A stretch of DNA of 64,000 nucleotides from Candidatus Bathyarchaeota archaeon (GTDB taxonomy: Archaea; Thermoproteota; Bathyarchaeia; Bathyarchaeales; Bathyarchaeaceae). Every line of letters starts with the position of its first letter. The first letter of the stretch is position 1. Positions 17,272 through 26,665 of this stretch are shown here, piece by piece. Location of the stretch: contig SOJZ01000010.1 of NCBI GenBank assembly GCA_004376295.1, forward strand, positions 24,508 to 88,507, read 5' to 3'. Made by a program: the position numbers and the translations under genes. The notes under the pieces were generated by a model. The model was not told the origin of the DNA and ran no database searches. It was given only the letters and a program-made list of their open reading frames with translations.

Positions 17272-17819
17272 TCATGCATACATGCGCCCTGCCCACAGCA
17301 CATGCGCATGCATTCCAACTATTTTATAGAGGATTGTTTCACAAAGAACATAAGCGCGCGCATATGTTAAGTCCTATCTATTCTCTTGAATTATTAGTGA
17401 TTTAGTCTAGAGATTCGATTTTGTCTAAAAACCTTCACTCACTCGTTTGTCTCGATGTATGATGAACCTCTCTGACATTACTGAGTCATTGACAAAGCAA
17501 GAACTTATTTGGGTCCTAATCTAAGGTAAAAACCTTTATTTGAGGTTCTACCACGGCTCTATTTGTTACAGTTCTTCTCAACCCTTTCAAAAATCTTTGC
17601 TTATCATGCGCGCTAACCTTTTTTCGACAACATTAACTAATGGTCTTCTGTCGAAATCCCACACGCCATTTAAGGAAAATTCGCGTGTATTTGGGGTCCT
17701 TGAACCGATGATGCAGGGTAATCCCATGTTCTGCGGTTTGACCCTACACCTTGTCACCAGCGGATGAGCAATATACTAATAAGAACCCAGTTGGAAAGAG
17801 CCCAGTCTGGTTGATTGCT
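17272..17819. other. 548-bp intergenic region
   Basis: It contains CATGCAT-type and GCGCGCGCAT motifs near 17275-17360. Open frames here (for example 17540-17767 on plus) show no recognisable domain and lack ribosome sites, so no gene is called. It presumably carries the promoter of the M3 peptidase. Confidence 0.4.
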
Positions 17820-19598
17820 ATGACTGAAGAGATGGTTTGGGATCTTTCGCAACTTGTTGAGAGCACTGATTCTGCTTGGATTCAAAAGCAATTGGAGTTG
17901 ACGGTGGCTGAAGCCGAAAAATTTAGACATAAATATCGTGGCAAAATCGCTAGCCTTGAAGTGAAAAGCCTGGTTGAGATGTTGGAAGCGAAGGATGGTC
18001 ATATCCTTAGATTTGAGGCGGCTGTGATGTATTGCCTCTTGATGTATTATGCCGATTCTACTGATGCGGTGGCTAAACAACTTAACGAAACTGCCCGTAA
18101 GACGATTACAAGGGTTAAGCAGGAGATGGCTTTTATAGATATTGAGTTAGGTAAACTGCTTTCCGAGAACCCGTCCTTGATCAATGAGCCGGCGTTGGCG
18201 GAGTACAAACACTATCTTGAGAGAATCTTGAGAAGGGTGCCTCACATGCTTTCTGAGATTGAGGAGCGTTTGATTATTCTCAAGGATAAGAATGGTATTA
18301 TGGCGTGGGCGATGTTCCAGAGCGATTGGCTTTCCACAAGGACTTTTGACATCGAAATTGAGGGGGAGATGAAGACTCTTCCTTATGGCAAGATGGTGGG
18401 GTTGTATCAGAGTCCGGATCGAGATTTGCGAATGAGAGCCAATCAGACAGTTTATGAAAACTTGGGAAAGGATGAGATTGTATGGGCAAGTGCGGTTCGC
18501 TCGGTTTGCGAAGATCACATTCAAATGTGCAAGCTGCGCAAATATCCAGACCCTATGACTCAAAGCGTGATTGCCAATGATGTTGACAAGCAGGCTATTG
18601 AAAGCCTCATGAAGGTTATTGAGAAAAATGCGGGTTTGTATCAAAGGTATCTCAGGATAAAGGCCAAATTGATGGATCTGCCGAAGTTGGCAAACTATGA
18701 TTTGGCAGCTCCTCTGCCAAAGATGCCAGACAAAAAATACAGTTGGAGCGAAGCCCGAGAAGAAATAGTGGCGGCGTATAAGGGATTCGACGAGGAAATA
18801 GGAGGATGGATTGATGAGATGTTCGCTCGGCGTCATATTGACGGTGAGATTAGAAAGGGCAAAACTGCAGGAGCTTTTTGTGCATCATGGATTGCAGGAA
18901 AGAGCGCTTACGTTCTGCAGAGCTTCAACAATAGAATGGGAGACCTCTTCACCCAAGCCCACGAACTGGGACACGCCATCCATGCCTATCTTTACTCGAG
19001 GGCACAGAAGCCTAGCAACTGTGAAATAGGGAGCTGTATCGCTGAGACTGGAAGCATCTTCGGTGAACTTCTCTTAGCTGAACACTTGCTTTCTAAGACT
19101 AAGACAAAGGAGGAAAGACAGGCAATTCTTGCGTATATATGGGACAGGTTTGGCGGAGTAGTGTTCCAGGTGTCTGCACGGTTCTTCCTCGAAAAAGAAT
19201 TATACTCTTTCATTAAACAAGGCAAATTCCTGGACGGCGAAACTATCGCCAAGATGTGGGTGGAAGCAAGGGACAAAATCTGCGGTGACGCCATTGATTG
19301 GTTGGACGTTATGAAGTGGCAATGGACAAAGCTCTCCCACTACTATATGGCTAACTATCGCTTTTACAACTATCCTTACGTTTTTGCCCAGCTTTACGTG
19401 TATGCTCTGTACAGGCTCTACAAGGAGCAGGGCAAAGACTTTGTGCCAAAGCTCAAGAGAATTTTGGCTGCAGGATCCAGCAAGTCACCAACGGAACTGA
19501 GCGCTGAATTGGGCTTTGACATCACTGCCGAAGCATTTTGGCAGAAGGGCATGAAGCAAGCAGGCCAATTCATTGACATGCTGGAAGAAACCGTTTAA
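17820..19598 (+). CDS. M3-family oligoendopeptidase (PepF-like)
   Basis: Cytoplasmic zinc metallopeptidase, about 592 aa. The zinc motif HELGHAIH begins near residue 381, with the downstream Glu in CIAETGSIFGE. The C-terminal M3 block is complete (YYMANYRFYNYPYVFAQL). A TTG at 17751 would add 23 residues (SPADEQYTNKNP...) that are not conserved-looking; the ATG at 17820 (MTEEMVWDLSQL) is preferred. No signal peptide. It probably degrades short peptides. Confidence 0.92.
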   Translation: MTEEMVWDLSQLVESTDSAWIQKQLELTVAEAEKFRHKYRGKIASLEVKSLVEMLEAKDGHILRFEAAVMYCLLMYYADSTDAVAKQLNETARKTITRVKQEMAFIDIELGKLLSENPSLINEPALAEYKHYLERILRRVPHMLSEIEERLIILKDKNGIMAWAMFQSDWLSTRTFDIEIEGEMKTLPYGKMVGLYQSPDRDLRMRANQTVYENLGKDEIVWASAVRSVCEDHIQMCKLRKYPDPMTQSVIANDVDKQAIESLMKVIEKNAGLYQRYLRIKAKLMDLPKLANYDLAAPLPKMPDKKYSWSEAREEIVAAYKGFDEEIGGWIDEMFARRHIDGEIRKGKTAGAFCASWIAGKSAYVLQSFNNRMGDLFTQAHELGHAIHAYLYSRAQKPSNCEIGSCIAETGSIFGELLLAEHLLSKTKTKEERQAILAYIWDRFGGVVFQVSARFFLEKELYSFIKQGKFLDGETIAKMWVEARDKICGDAIDWLDVMKWQWTKLSHYYMANYRFYNYPYVFAQLYVYALYRLYKEQGKDFVPKLKRILAAGSSKSPTELSAELGFDITAEAFWQKGMKQAGQFIDMLEETV

Positions 19599-19777
19599 GA
19601 ATGGTCCAAGACTTTAGGAATGTAATAGAAAAAGGGTAATTTAGTCACCAGATTTTTATCTATTTGTTATGCGCGCGCACATAGAAAAGAATGTTTTGGA
19701 AAGCTCATGCTCTGTGCATGTAAACCCCGAATAACAAAAGACTGGGATTCTTTTATATTTTATAATATTAGGCTGAG

Positions 19778-21652
19778 CTACTTTATCAGACTTACCTCCT
19801 TAAGCTTCGCTTCTACGTCTTCTAGGCCGAGTCTCCTTAGCGTTTCTGGTTTTGGCACTCCGTTCTCGTTCCAGCCAGCAGCCCTAAAGTATTCAAGCCT
19901 TGACTCCTCAAACATTTTTCTATCCAATGTTTTTCCTTTGTAGGGTCCTGAGGGCAGTGGCTCCCAGAACCTCGGTGGATTATCATCATCCGCTTTAGGT
20001 TTCCACTTAACGTCCGGACCGCCTAAAAGAAGCATGGCTCTTTGCAGGTGCAGTATTCTTAGGGCCTTTTCATTATACCATTCCTTTTTTGTTAGTTTCC
20101 ATCCTGTTACTGCCTCGTAAAAGTTGAACATTTTTATGTCTTCAATTCCGAATGCGGCGAAGACGCAGAAGACAGCTGAGTCAGCCATTATTGTGGATAG
20201 TTCGCCACTTCCTTGGTCAAGCGGGAGAGAAGCCGTCGATGTGTGGTCTCCGCCTTGGACTGAGCACGCGTAGGCAATGTTTTTTGCAATGAAGTCTTTT
20301 CCGCTTCTAACCCCATGTGCTCCTATGGCTACGCCCTTCTCGTGAACAGCATACTTAAGCAGATCGACACCTTTCATTTCTCCAAGCTTTAAGGCGGCCC
20401 GATATACTCCCTCGGCTAGAATATCCCCGATTCCCTGCCTAAAGGCTACTTTCTCAGCTAGGGTTGTGAAGGCTTCGACATTCGCCCATTCAGGTTCTAT
20501 TCCATCTAGATCTTCTTTTGTTAGTATTTCCTTCTCGTAGAGTTCTGCTGCGAGTCCTAGGACTGCTCCACCTTGAATTCCACATAAGCCAAGCTCGTTA
20601 CTAACATAAGATAGGTAGATGTTCTCTTCAGGGGTGAATATTCCGAGGTTTGTTCCCAAATAGGCTTCAAGTTCGTAGTCTGGATTGTCGCATATTGCTC
20701 CCTTAAACCTTCCAGTTTTCAGCACTGCAAGCTTTAGGCACGTTGTTGGACAGCCAAAGTCTCCCCAGTTTTTCTTAACCCAGTATTTGTCAAATTCTTC
20801 TCCCTTGTAACTTTCCTTGTTATGCCATTCATTCTGCCAGTTTCTGATAGGTTCAGAACTTGTTTCGGCTCCAAAGAAGTAGCCGCCTCCTCCAGTTCCC
20901 CAGCGTCTAAACCTTTCCATTTCAAAATTCAATTCAGAAAATCCTTTGGCTAAACTCAGCGTTTTTTCCTTATCATATACGTCTGGTACTGGGCCAAATC
21001 CCTTTGCGACTATTGCTTTCAGGTTTTTAGCTCCCATTACTCCACCGTATCCGCCGTAACCCGCTCCGTGTGCATACTTGGCGACGACAGCTGCAACCCT
21101 AGTTTTATTTTCTCCGGCTGGCCCAATATAGAGAATTGAGGGTTCCTTTACTTCTCCATAGTTTGGCCGAGCATCTTTAATTTCCTCGATTGATTTTCTG
21201 ACTAGAAAACGTAGGGTTTCCCTTGCTTTTTTGCCCCAGATAGGTGAGGCGTCTTTAATTTCGACTTGGTTGTCGCATATGAATACGTAGCATGGCTTTT
21301 CTGCTTTTCCAGTTATTATTAAACCGTCATAACCTGCGCATTTCAAGTCTATTCCAAACTCGCCTGCAACTGTTGAGCCTATTACACCATTGCTTTGAGG
21401 CGACTTTCCAGAAACACAAACCTTTGTTCCTGGGAAATATCCCGTGAACGGGCCTGTAAGTACGAGTAGAATGTTTTCTGGGCCGAGTGGATCTACTGTT
21501 TCCCATTCTCTGCCAAGTCTATCCCATAGTACCTTTGTGGCTAAGCCTCTTCCGCCGATATAATCTCTTAGAACTTCGTCTGGAAACTTCGTTTCTTTGA
21601 TGTTTCTGTTGGAAAGGTCTATTTCCAAGAATTTTCCGGCGTAGCCTCTCAT
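19778..21652 (-). CDS. aor: Tungsten aldehyde:ferredoxin oxidoreductase family enzyme
   Basis: Oxidises aldehydes to acids with a W-bis-pterin cofactor and a [4Fe-4S] cluster, 624 aa, full length. N-terminal MRGYAGKFLEIDLSN and GGRGLATKVLWD are typical. The cluster motif is normally C-x2-C-x3-C plus a distant Cys. Here it reads D298-F-G-C301-P-T-T-C305, so the first cysteine is aspartate; the distant Cys is C463 (YACSVQGGDHT). The gene start abuts a ferredoxin gene (1-nt overlap). The physiological aldehyde is unknown. Confidence 0.95.
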   Translation of the reverse strand: MRGYAGKFLEIDLSNRNIKETKFPDEVLRDYIGGRGLATKVLWDRLGREWETVDPLGPENILLVLTGPFTGYFPGTKVCVSGKSPQSNGVIGSTVAGEFGIDLKCAGYDGLIITGKAEKPCYVFICDNQVEIKDASPIWGKKARETLRFLVRKSIEEIKDARPNYGEVKEPSILYIGPAGENKTRVAAVVAKYAHGAGYGGYGGVMGAKNLKAIVAKGFGPVPDVYDKEKTLSLAKGFSELNFEMERFRRWGTGGGGYFFGAETSSEPIRNWQNEWHNKESYKGEEFDKYWVKKNWGDFGCPTTCLKLAVLKTGRFKGAICDNPDYELEAYLGTNLGIFTPEENIYLSYVSNELGLCGIQGGAVLGLAAELYEKEILTKEDLDGIEPEWANVEAFTTLAEKVAFRQGIGDILAEGVYRAALKLGEMKGVDLLKYAVHEKGVAIGAHGVRSGKDFIAKNIAYACSVQGGDHTSTASLPLDQGSGELSTIMADSAVFCVFAAFGIEDIKMFNFYEAVTGWKLTKKEWYNEKALRILHLQRAMLLLGGPDVKWKPKADDDNPPRFWEPLPSGPYKGKTLDRKMFEESRLEYFRAAGWNENGVPKPETLRRLGLEDVEAKLKEVSLIK

Positions 21653-22185
21653 CAGTCTATAACCTCTTTTGCGGTTTCTTCTCCAAGAATTTGCTTGGCA
21701 ACTTCATGTGTGAGTTCTTTGGGTGTTTTGGCTAAGGTCTTATAGGAGACTTCTTTTTCTCTTGGAACGGGCATTAAAGTGTTCCATCGGCCTTCTTGGC
21801 ATGCTTTGACGCATTTTGGCTTTCCATCACATAAGTCGCAGATAACAATGTAGTTTCCTTCTGGATGGAGGTGTGGAACATTTCCCGGGCAAGCCTTTAT
21901 GCATAGACCGCATGCAGTACACTTTGAAGCGTCTACGTTTACGGCCCTAGTTTGACTGTTTACGGATAGGGCCTCTGTTGGGCATGCTTCAACACATGGG
22001 TAATCATCGCATTGAAAGCATAAATGTGGAATCTCAACTCCTGGAACAAGCATGAAGACCCTTATTCTTGAAGCTTCAGGCCAAATTTTCCCTTCATGAT
22101 AGAGCGCACAGGCAATTTCGCATCTTCTACATCCGCTACAATTCTCATAGTTTCGCTTAATCCAAACTTGGTCGTTTCGGCTCAT
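21652..22185 (-). CDS. 4Fe-4S ferredoxin-like electron-transfer subunit (HydN/CooF-like)
   Basis: 177 aa with four cysteine clusters: CSGCRRCEIAC near residue 17, CFQCDDYPCVEACP near 58, CTACGLCIKACP near 90 and CDLCDGKPKCVKAC near 118, enough for about four [4Fe-4S] clusters. Co-translated with the AOR gene, so it most likely carries electrons from that enzyme to an acceptor. No membrane segment. Confidence 0.92.
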   Translation of the reverse strand: MSRNDQVWIKRNYENCSGCRRCEIACALYHEGKIWPEASRIRVFMLVPGVEIPHLCFQCDDYPCVEACPTEALSVNSQTRAVNVDASKCTACGLCIKACPGNVPHLHPEGNYIVICDLCDGKPKCVKACQEGRWNTLMPVPREKEVSYKTLAKTPKELTHEVAKQILGEETAKEVID

Positions 22186-22225
22186 ACTGCATCACTTACT
22201 ACATAACAAAAAAGTTTGGCCAGGT

Positions 22226-22362
22226 TTAACTGGTCTCCTTCAATTTCGAAATAGCTTCCTCAGCGCATTTGCTTTCGTTGTCTGACCATTCCTTGTATGC
22301 CTTAAGTTTTTCGATTTTTCCTCTGGCTTAAGAAACCTTTTTTCACGATATTTGCTGCACAT
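22226..22362 (-). pseudogene. Small gene at the head of the AOR operon, one base short
   Basis: The ATG at 22362 has GGAGAT upstream. The zero frame reads MCSKYREKRFLKPEEK and soon runs into nonsense. One extra A in the A5 run would continue it as IEKLKAYKEWSDNESKCAEE and end KLKETS at 22226, giving a convincing 45-aa helical acidic protein. It ends 41 bp before the ferredoxin start, same strand. Either an assembly deletion or a real frameshift. Confidence 0.5.
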
Positions 22363-22667
22363 AGTTTTTCATCTCCAAGATGCACGCATGCATGACTTTT
22401 TAATCAAGTCAAGATAATATAACCTTCTGAACAGTCTCGCGAGGAAGTTTGATATGGAGTAGAAGCTCCTACGTGTGCGCTTTGGTTTTCTGGCAAATTA
22501 ACATTGCATGCATGCAAAACGCAGAGGCTGGTTTCGCCCTGTCTATAGAATTTTGCTAGGTCCTCATGGCTATACTTTCTGCACTTGCAATCAAATATCT
22601 GGGTACTCCTGTACCTACGGGATACTAGAAATCTGGTTTTGGATAAGTTTCAAAATTGTTAACCGCT
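22363..22667. other. Intergenic region with TGCA repeats
   Basis: About 305 bp with GCACGCATGCATG near 22382 and TGCATGCATGCA at 22505. A minus-strand open stretch near 22550-22620 (DCKCRKYSHEDLAKFYRQG) looks partly protein-like but has no start or ribosome site; it may be a decayed fragment. No gene called. Confidence 0.35.
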
Positions 22668-23063
22668 CTATTTTTCCATGAACACTCTCATGAGATTCGT
22701 AAAACGCTTGTCTCCTAAGCTATAAAAGACCCATTTCCCTTCATGCTTGTCCTCTACCAGATCCACTGCTTCTAGTATCCCTAAATGGTGTGAGGCTGTA
22801 GGCTGAGTCAAATCTAATGCAACCATAATCTCGCATACGCACATTTCGCGGATGCCTAGAAGCATCATAATTTTAAGTCTTGTTGTGTCAGCCAGTGCTT
22901 TGAACAATCGACTTTGCGTTTTCACCGTATTCTCATCTGTTATTTCATGAACGAGTTGTCTAAGCTCTGAAGCGTATTTTGAGACATCTTCAGCAGGACA
23001 GATTCCAGACCTTACCAAACGCTCAAGTCTTTTGCTTATCTTTGGTTTTTGTTCGAGAACCAT
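22668..23063 (-). CDS. arsR: ArsR-family metalloregulator
   Basis: 131 aa. Winged-helix repressor with the metal-binding start of helix alpha-3 (MCVCEIMVAL) and recognition helix QPTASHHLGILEAV, followed by the wing KHEGKWVFYSL. Divergent from an ACR3 arsenite pump, so it probably represses both from the shared 118-bp region and releases on As(III)/Sb(III). Confidence 0.92.
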   Translation of the reverse strand: MVLEQKPKISKRLERLVRSGICPAEDVSKYASELRQLVHEITDENTVKTQSRLFKALADTTRLKIMMLLGIREMCVCEIMVALDLTQPTASHHLGILEAVDLVEDKHEGKWVFYSLGDKRFTNLMRVFMEK

Positions 23064-23090
23064 AGCATCATCCTCATTTAAACTCTATAC

Positions 23091-23112
23091 CAAAATATTT
23101 AAATATGTTTTG
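23091..23112. promoter_or_regulatory. Probable ArsR operator/promoter
   Basis: Between arsR and the ACR3 gene lies an AT-rich inverted repeat: arms CAAAA and TTTTG around a perfect core TATTTAAATA. It overlaps TATA-like sequence, as expected for a repressor site; a second, looser TTAAATATG lies near 23135. Confidence 0.55.
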
Positions 23113-23181
23113 AGTGTTTTCTCAGATTAACGAACTTAAATATGTGACTCCACTCGCTTGAACTGATGGAGGGACCTAGGC

Positions 23182-24201
23182 TTGGTTGAAGATAGCCGTA
23201 AGCTTGGTATCTTTGAAAAGTATCTAGCAGCATGGGTTGTTCTATGCATACTGTTGGGACTATTTCTAGCACAATATTTCCCAGTTCTCAGCATCACGAT
23301 CAACAACATGCAGATCGCAGGAATATCAATCCCTATCGGTATATGCCTGTTCTTAATGATGTATCCAGCTCTTCTAAATGTGCAGTTGGACGAATTGAAG
23401 AAACTATTCCACAATCCTAAGCCAATTATCCTTACACTTGTTTCGAATTGGGTTTTGGCTCCATTGGTAACTGCATTTCTGGCCTATTATTTCTTGGCTG
23501 GACAGAATCAACTAATTGTATCCCTAATACTATTGGGCTCAAGTCCGTGTACAGCCATGGTTTTGGTGTGGGGAGTTCTCGCAGAGGGAAACCAAGAACA
23601 GAACATCATCAATACCAGCCTGAACACGATCACAATCTTGTTCCTGTATGCCCCAGTGGTCTCTCTATTGACTGGTATCCAGAATATTCCGATTGACAGG
23701 ATAGCCCTTGTCATAACCGTGTTTGTTTTTATCGGGATTCCATTGGTTTTAGGTTATTTCTCAAAGAAGTACATCACTGGTAGAAAGGGGGAGGATTGGT
23801 TCCGTAACATCTATAGACCAGCAGTGGGGAAAATAGCGATACTTGCTCTCTTGACCACACTAGTTGTATTATTTTCGTTGAATGGAAATGTGCTAATACA
23901 ACATCCCGAGGAAATGATACTCGTTTCTATCCCGTTATTGTTAGGTTTCATCATAGTTGTCGGATTCAACCTATTCGTCACTAAATTTGCGGGTCTCAGA
24001 TACGAAGAAGCAATAATATCCGTGATAATAGGTTCTTCCAGCCACTTTGAAATCGCAATTGCGACCGCTATCAGCCTTTATGGATTAGGCTCACAAGCTG
24101 CACTAGGAACAACAATGGGCTTGTTCTGGGAGGTACCAATCATGCTTAGCCTAGTATATCTAGGCAAAACACTGAACCATAAAGGATTTTGGAAAAAATG
24201 A
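23182..24201 (+). CDS. acr3: ACR3-type arsenite efflux permease
   Basis: 339 aa with about 10 membrane helices. The family hallmark cysteine is in GSSPCTAMVLVWG (near residue 117), and the C-terminal signature SSSHFEIAIATAISLYG is complete. It exports arsenite/antimonite across the cytoplasmic membrane. TTG start with GGAGGG 8 bases upstream. Paired with the divergent arsR. Confidence 0.93.
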   Translation: MVEDSRKLGIFEKYLAAWVVLCILLGLFLAQYFPVLSITINNMQIAGISIPIGICLFLMMYPALLNVQLDELKKLFHNPKPIILTLVSNWVLAPLVTAFLAYYFLAGQNQLIVSLILLGSSPCTAMVLVWGVLAEGNQEQNIINTSLNTITILFLYAPVVSLLTGIQNIPIDRIALVITVFVFIGIPLVLGYFSKKYITGRKGEDWFRNIYRPAVGKIAILALLTTLVVLFSLNGNVLIQHPEEMILVSIPLLLGFIIVVGFNLFVTKFAGLRYEEAIISVIIGSSSHFEIAIATAISLYGLGSQAALGTTMGLFWEVPIMLSLVYLGKTLNHKGFWKK

Positions 24202-24535
24202 ATGACAGAAGCCTACCTTTAAGAATTGGAGTCAGGAAAATACGCTGCTTTCTTGGTGATCTCAAGTGAGCAAGTTCCAGTTTTCTTACACCAATCCTCT
24301 CACTTTTGAGCAGTTTCTCTACATGCGTAGCCGAAGCCGCATTCATGCATGCATGTTTTGTCATTACCCTGGAAGGGTATGTGTGGCCCCTCTCTTGAAG
24401 AAGGGAAGCACACATTTCGCGACATGCGCTTGTGTCTGACTGCTGGTCAAAAACTTATTAAAGTTATGAAGCCCGAATCGGTATTCAACATCAATCTGTG
24501 CATGCATGCGCACGTCACGTATATATGAATGAAGC
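24202..24535. other. Intergenic region
   Basis: 334 bp with TGCATGCATG at 24343 and 24499. A TATA-like TTATTAAAG near 24460 could serve the following gene. No credible open frame seen. Confidence 0.35.
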
Positions 24536-24607
24536 TTGGTGTCTGAATGGTGGATAAATCCCGATGGGGGAAGTGTTGAGTTGTCTCACGGAAATAGTTC
24601 AGTTAGG

Positions 24608-25308
24608 ATGCTAGATCAACTCAAGCGCCTCATTGAAGAAAAATCCATCAAGTGGGGTGCTGACCTCGTCGGGTTTGCGAACTTTGAAAGATTCAATCGA
24701 TACCCAGAGGAAAACCGTCCTCCAGAAGGAACTAGACGATCATTGTTTTAGCGATATGGATGGAAGATCCCATTTTGGATCTGTGGCTTCACACCCCTTC
24801 TTGGAAGAATCAAGGTAAACCAGATCGTGCATTCGAAGATGAAATTCTGCGTGGTGTATCACTACGTCTTTCACTCTTGCTTGAACGAAAAGGGTATTGG
24901 GCCGAACCGGCACCTTATGAACCTGGGCTCTATCTAAAAGAGGCAGGGGCTCTCGCAGGTTTAGGCGTTATTGGCAGAAACAATCTCCTTATTACAAAGG
25001 AATACGGTCCGCGAATACGCCTACGCGCCATTAATACCAGTGCATCACTGAAACCTGACCCGATTATTGAAAGCCATAGCTACTGCGGCGAATGCAACGC
25101 ATGTGTTGACGCTTGTCCCGCACACGCATTTGACACTGGGAAATATGATAAAGAGGCTTGCCTTAGCTATTGCGAAAACAACCTAATGGAGGTTTCAAAA
25201 TACTCTGCGTTATGGTGCATGGAGTGTTCAGACGTCTGTCTCATTGGTGGAAGTAGAGCGCGTTTAAGCAATCCATCAAAGGATGGAGTTGGTCGAAGCC
25301 GGATATGA
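24608..25308 (+). pseudogene. QueG-like Fe-S protein gene, frameshifted
   Basis: Two pieces of one gene. The 5' piece (MLDQLKRLIEEKSIKWGADL...) runs to a stop near 24751. The other frame resumes as TIIVLAIWMEDPILDLW and continues to 25308. A few codons and the frame are lost between EENRP and the TIIVLAIW block. The second piece has the QueG-type blocks GLGVIGRNNLLITKEYGPR and two ferredoxin cysteine groups (CGECNACVDACP; CMECSDVC). An upstream in-frame start at 24536 is also open. Compare the intact relative at 49312. Probably inactive unless the shift is an assembly error. Confidence 0.7.
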
Positions 25309-25494
25309 ATATGAATGCATGCATGCATTACAAACAATGTTGTTTTTAGTGGTTCAAAGTTTTAAGACTATGTTGTATGAATGTAGCAACCACTAAAATC
25401 AATGCATGCATGCAAGTTTTCGACTCACAAGTGCGCTGCTAACTTAACGTTTATATCTGTAAAAGTGAATGGTCGGGCATAGGCAGAGAAGCAA

Positions 25495-25605
25495 ATGGAT
25501 AACAAAAAACGCGTAGAAAAGGCCATTCAAAAAAGAGTCAAAACCAGACGATACACAGGCAAATATAAAGGAAGAGGAAAACACAAGCCAAAAGACCCAG
25601 CATAG
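25495..25605 (+). CDS. Small very basic protein, 36 aa
   Basis: The product starts MDNKKRVEKAIQKRVKTRR and ends KHKPKDPA; about 17 of 36 residues are Lys or Arg. A TATA-like TTTATATC lies near 25450, about 45 bp upstream. It could be a nucleic-acid-binding or ribosome-associated peptide. It is followed about 90 bp downstream by a hairpin/C-run element. Function unknown. Confidence 0.5.
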   Translation: MDNKKRVEKAIQKRVKTRRYTGKYKGRGKHKPKDPA

Positions 25606-25774
25606 TAAAGCGCATGCATTGCTCTCCAATACAGCATTATACATGACCTTTATGCACATGCATGCTAATTATGAAACTCTATTCAAACTCAATGTGGCGA
25701 CATCCCCCACAAACCCCCCTTATTTGTGTCGCATGCATCAAGCAACATGAAGCAAAGCTAAGAAATGCTGGTTC

Positions 25775-25873
25775 TTACCAGGTTTGTTTTTTCCAAACGT
25801 TGTATGGACATTGACGCCAACAGTAAGTGGAACCTTTGAAGCTACAACCTTTACATTGCACAGTAGAGAACAT
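25775..25873 (-). CDS. Small Cys-rich (zinc-finger-like) protein, 32 aa
   Basis: Reads MFSTVQCKGCSFKGSTYC and continues WRQCPYNVWKKQTW: four cysteines as C-x2-C-x8-C-x3-C, with basic and aromatic residues. An in-frame TTG 4 codons upstream (25885) is an alternative start, with GGAG a few bases before and a TATA-like TCTTATAG near 25928. The spacing pattern suggests metal binding; function unknown. Confidence 0.45.
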   Translation of the reverse strand: MFSTVQCKGCSFKGSTYCWRQCPYNVWKKQTW

Positions 25874-25975
25874 GCGAGATTTCAAAAATCGTTGCTTCTC
25901 CTATGGAGTTCTAAGGTTAGCGGGCTATAAGAATCTTTCAATTTTCCTGTGAGCAATAGTAGATGCATGCATGCA

Positions 25976-26221
25976 CTAACTCGATTTCTTCTTTCTTTTT
26001 GCTTTCTTAGTTGTGGTTTTCCCTTTCTCAGTCTTCTTCTGAGTTGTTTTCTTGGATTCTGCAGTTTTCTTTTTTATCGTTGTATCCATGCTTCTCTCTA
26101 GGCTTGCTATTTTGTAGCTATCCGCTGGAGTTCTATCCTTTGGACACATAGTTTTTCGAAGTCCTCTATCCCATACGATTTCTGTTCCACCGCAATCTGG
26201 GCATTGATATGTTTTCCCCAT
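25976..26221 (-). CDS. Zinc-ribbon protein with Lys-rich tail
   Basis: 81 aa. Residues 7-30 form a TFIIB-like ribbon (CPDCGG at 7-12; MCPKD near 26), but the second pair has only one Cys. Residues 48-81 are almost entirely Lys, Thr and Ser (KKKTAESKKTTQKK...), an extended nucleic-acid-binding tail. Flanked on both sides by TGCA repeats (25963, 26274). Confidence 0.7.
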   Translation of the reverse strand: MGKTYQCPDCGGTEIVWDRGLRKTMCPKDRTPADSYKIASLERSMDTTIKKKTAESKKTTQKKTEKGKTTTKKAKRKKKSS

Positions 26222-26665
26222 TTTCCATCACCTAGTTGATAGTATCGAGTTGTACTAAAGATTTAGGTCCCAAATGCATGCATGCTTTTCATTCCGAACC
26301 TGTTTATAAGTAGCTTGGGAATGGATTCTCAAAGGCTTCGTTCTAAGTTTCTCTAGCTCTTATGGTTAGCACACAATCCAGAGACTTTCGTAGCAATCCA
26401 CATGATAGTAATGGATCCGTTTTGTCTGTATGCATGCTTCGATGAAATCAACGGTGTCCACCTGTATCGAAGACGGCGATAACCGCAAAAGTACTAGGTT
26501 ACATTAAAAAAACCAAGGCTTTATAAATAAGCTGTTAAGCGTGGTGACATCTCCACGCTCCCCGCAAAACCCCCTTTTTTCTACTAATGCATGCATTGAG
26601 CGCTGATCAGAGAGTAAAAGCGAAGAATTTATTTGACTGGCATGAGGCATGCATGCTGTTACGCA
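26222..26665. other. Intergenic region with repeats and a promoter-like element
   Basis: No gene called. Contains TGCA repeats at 26274, 26587 and 26647, a TATA-like TTTATAAG near 26303, and a strong TTTATAAATA near 26519-26528 directly before the hairpin/C-run/T-run element at 26541-26580. Confidence 0.5.
26541..26580 (+). repeat. Hairpin + CAAAACCCCC + T-run element (family entry)
   Basis: Reads GTGGTGACATCTCCACGC, then CCCCGCAAAACCCCC and six T. GCGTGG...CCACGC can form a hairpin. Related copies: plus strand 25693-25724; minus strand 27758-27790, 28961-28992 and 33172-33211. All share GGTGA(T/C)A-like sequence, CCCGCAAA or CACAAA and a C5-C6 run; the copies at 26541, 28961 and 33172 end in a run of T, the others less cleanly. 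The T-run suggests a terminator; copy 26541 sits 15-20 bp after a TATA box, so it could also be a very short RNA. Confidence 0.6.

Noticed and set aside
17540..17767. 75-aa frame before the M3 peptidase
   Set aside because: No domain, no ribosome site, overlaps the likely promoter region.
26222..26640. Short frames in the gap before the MFS gene
   Set aside because: Only 11-30 codons, no ribosome site, no conserved features.
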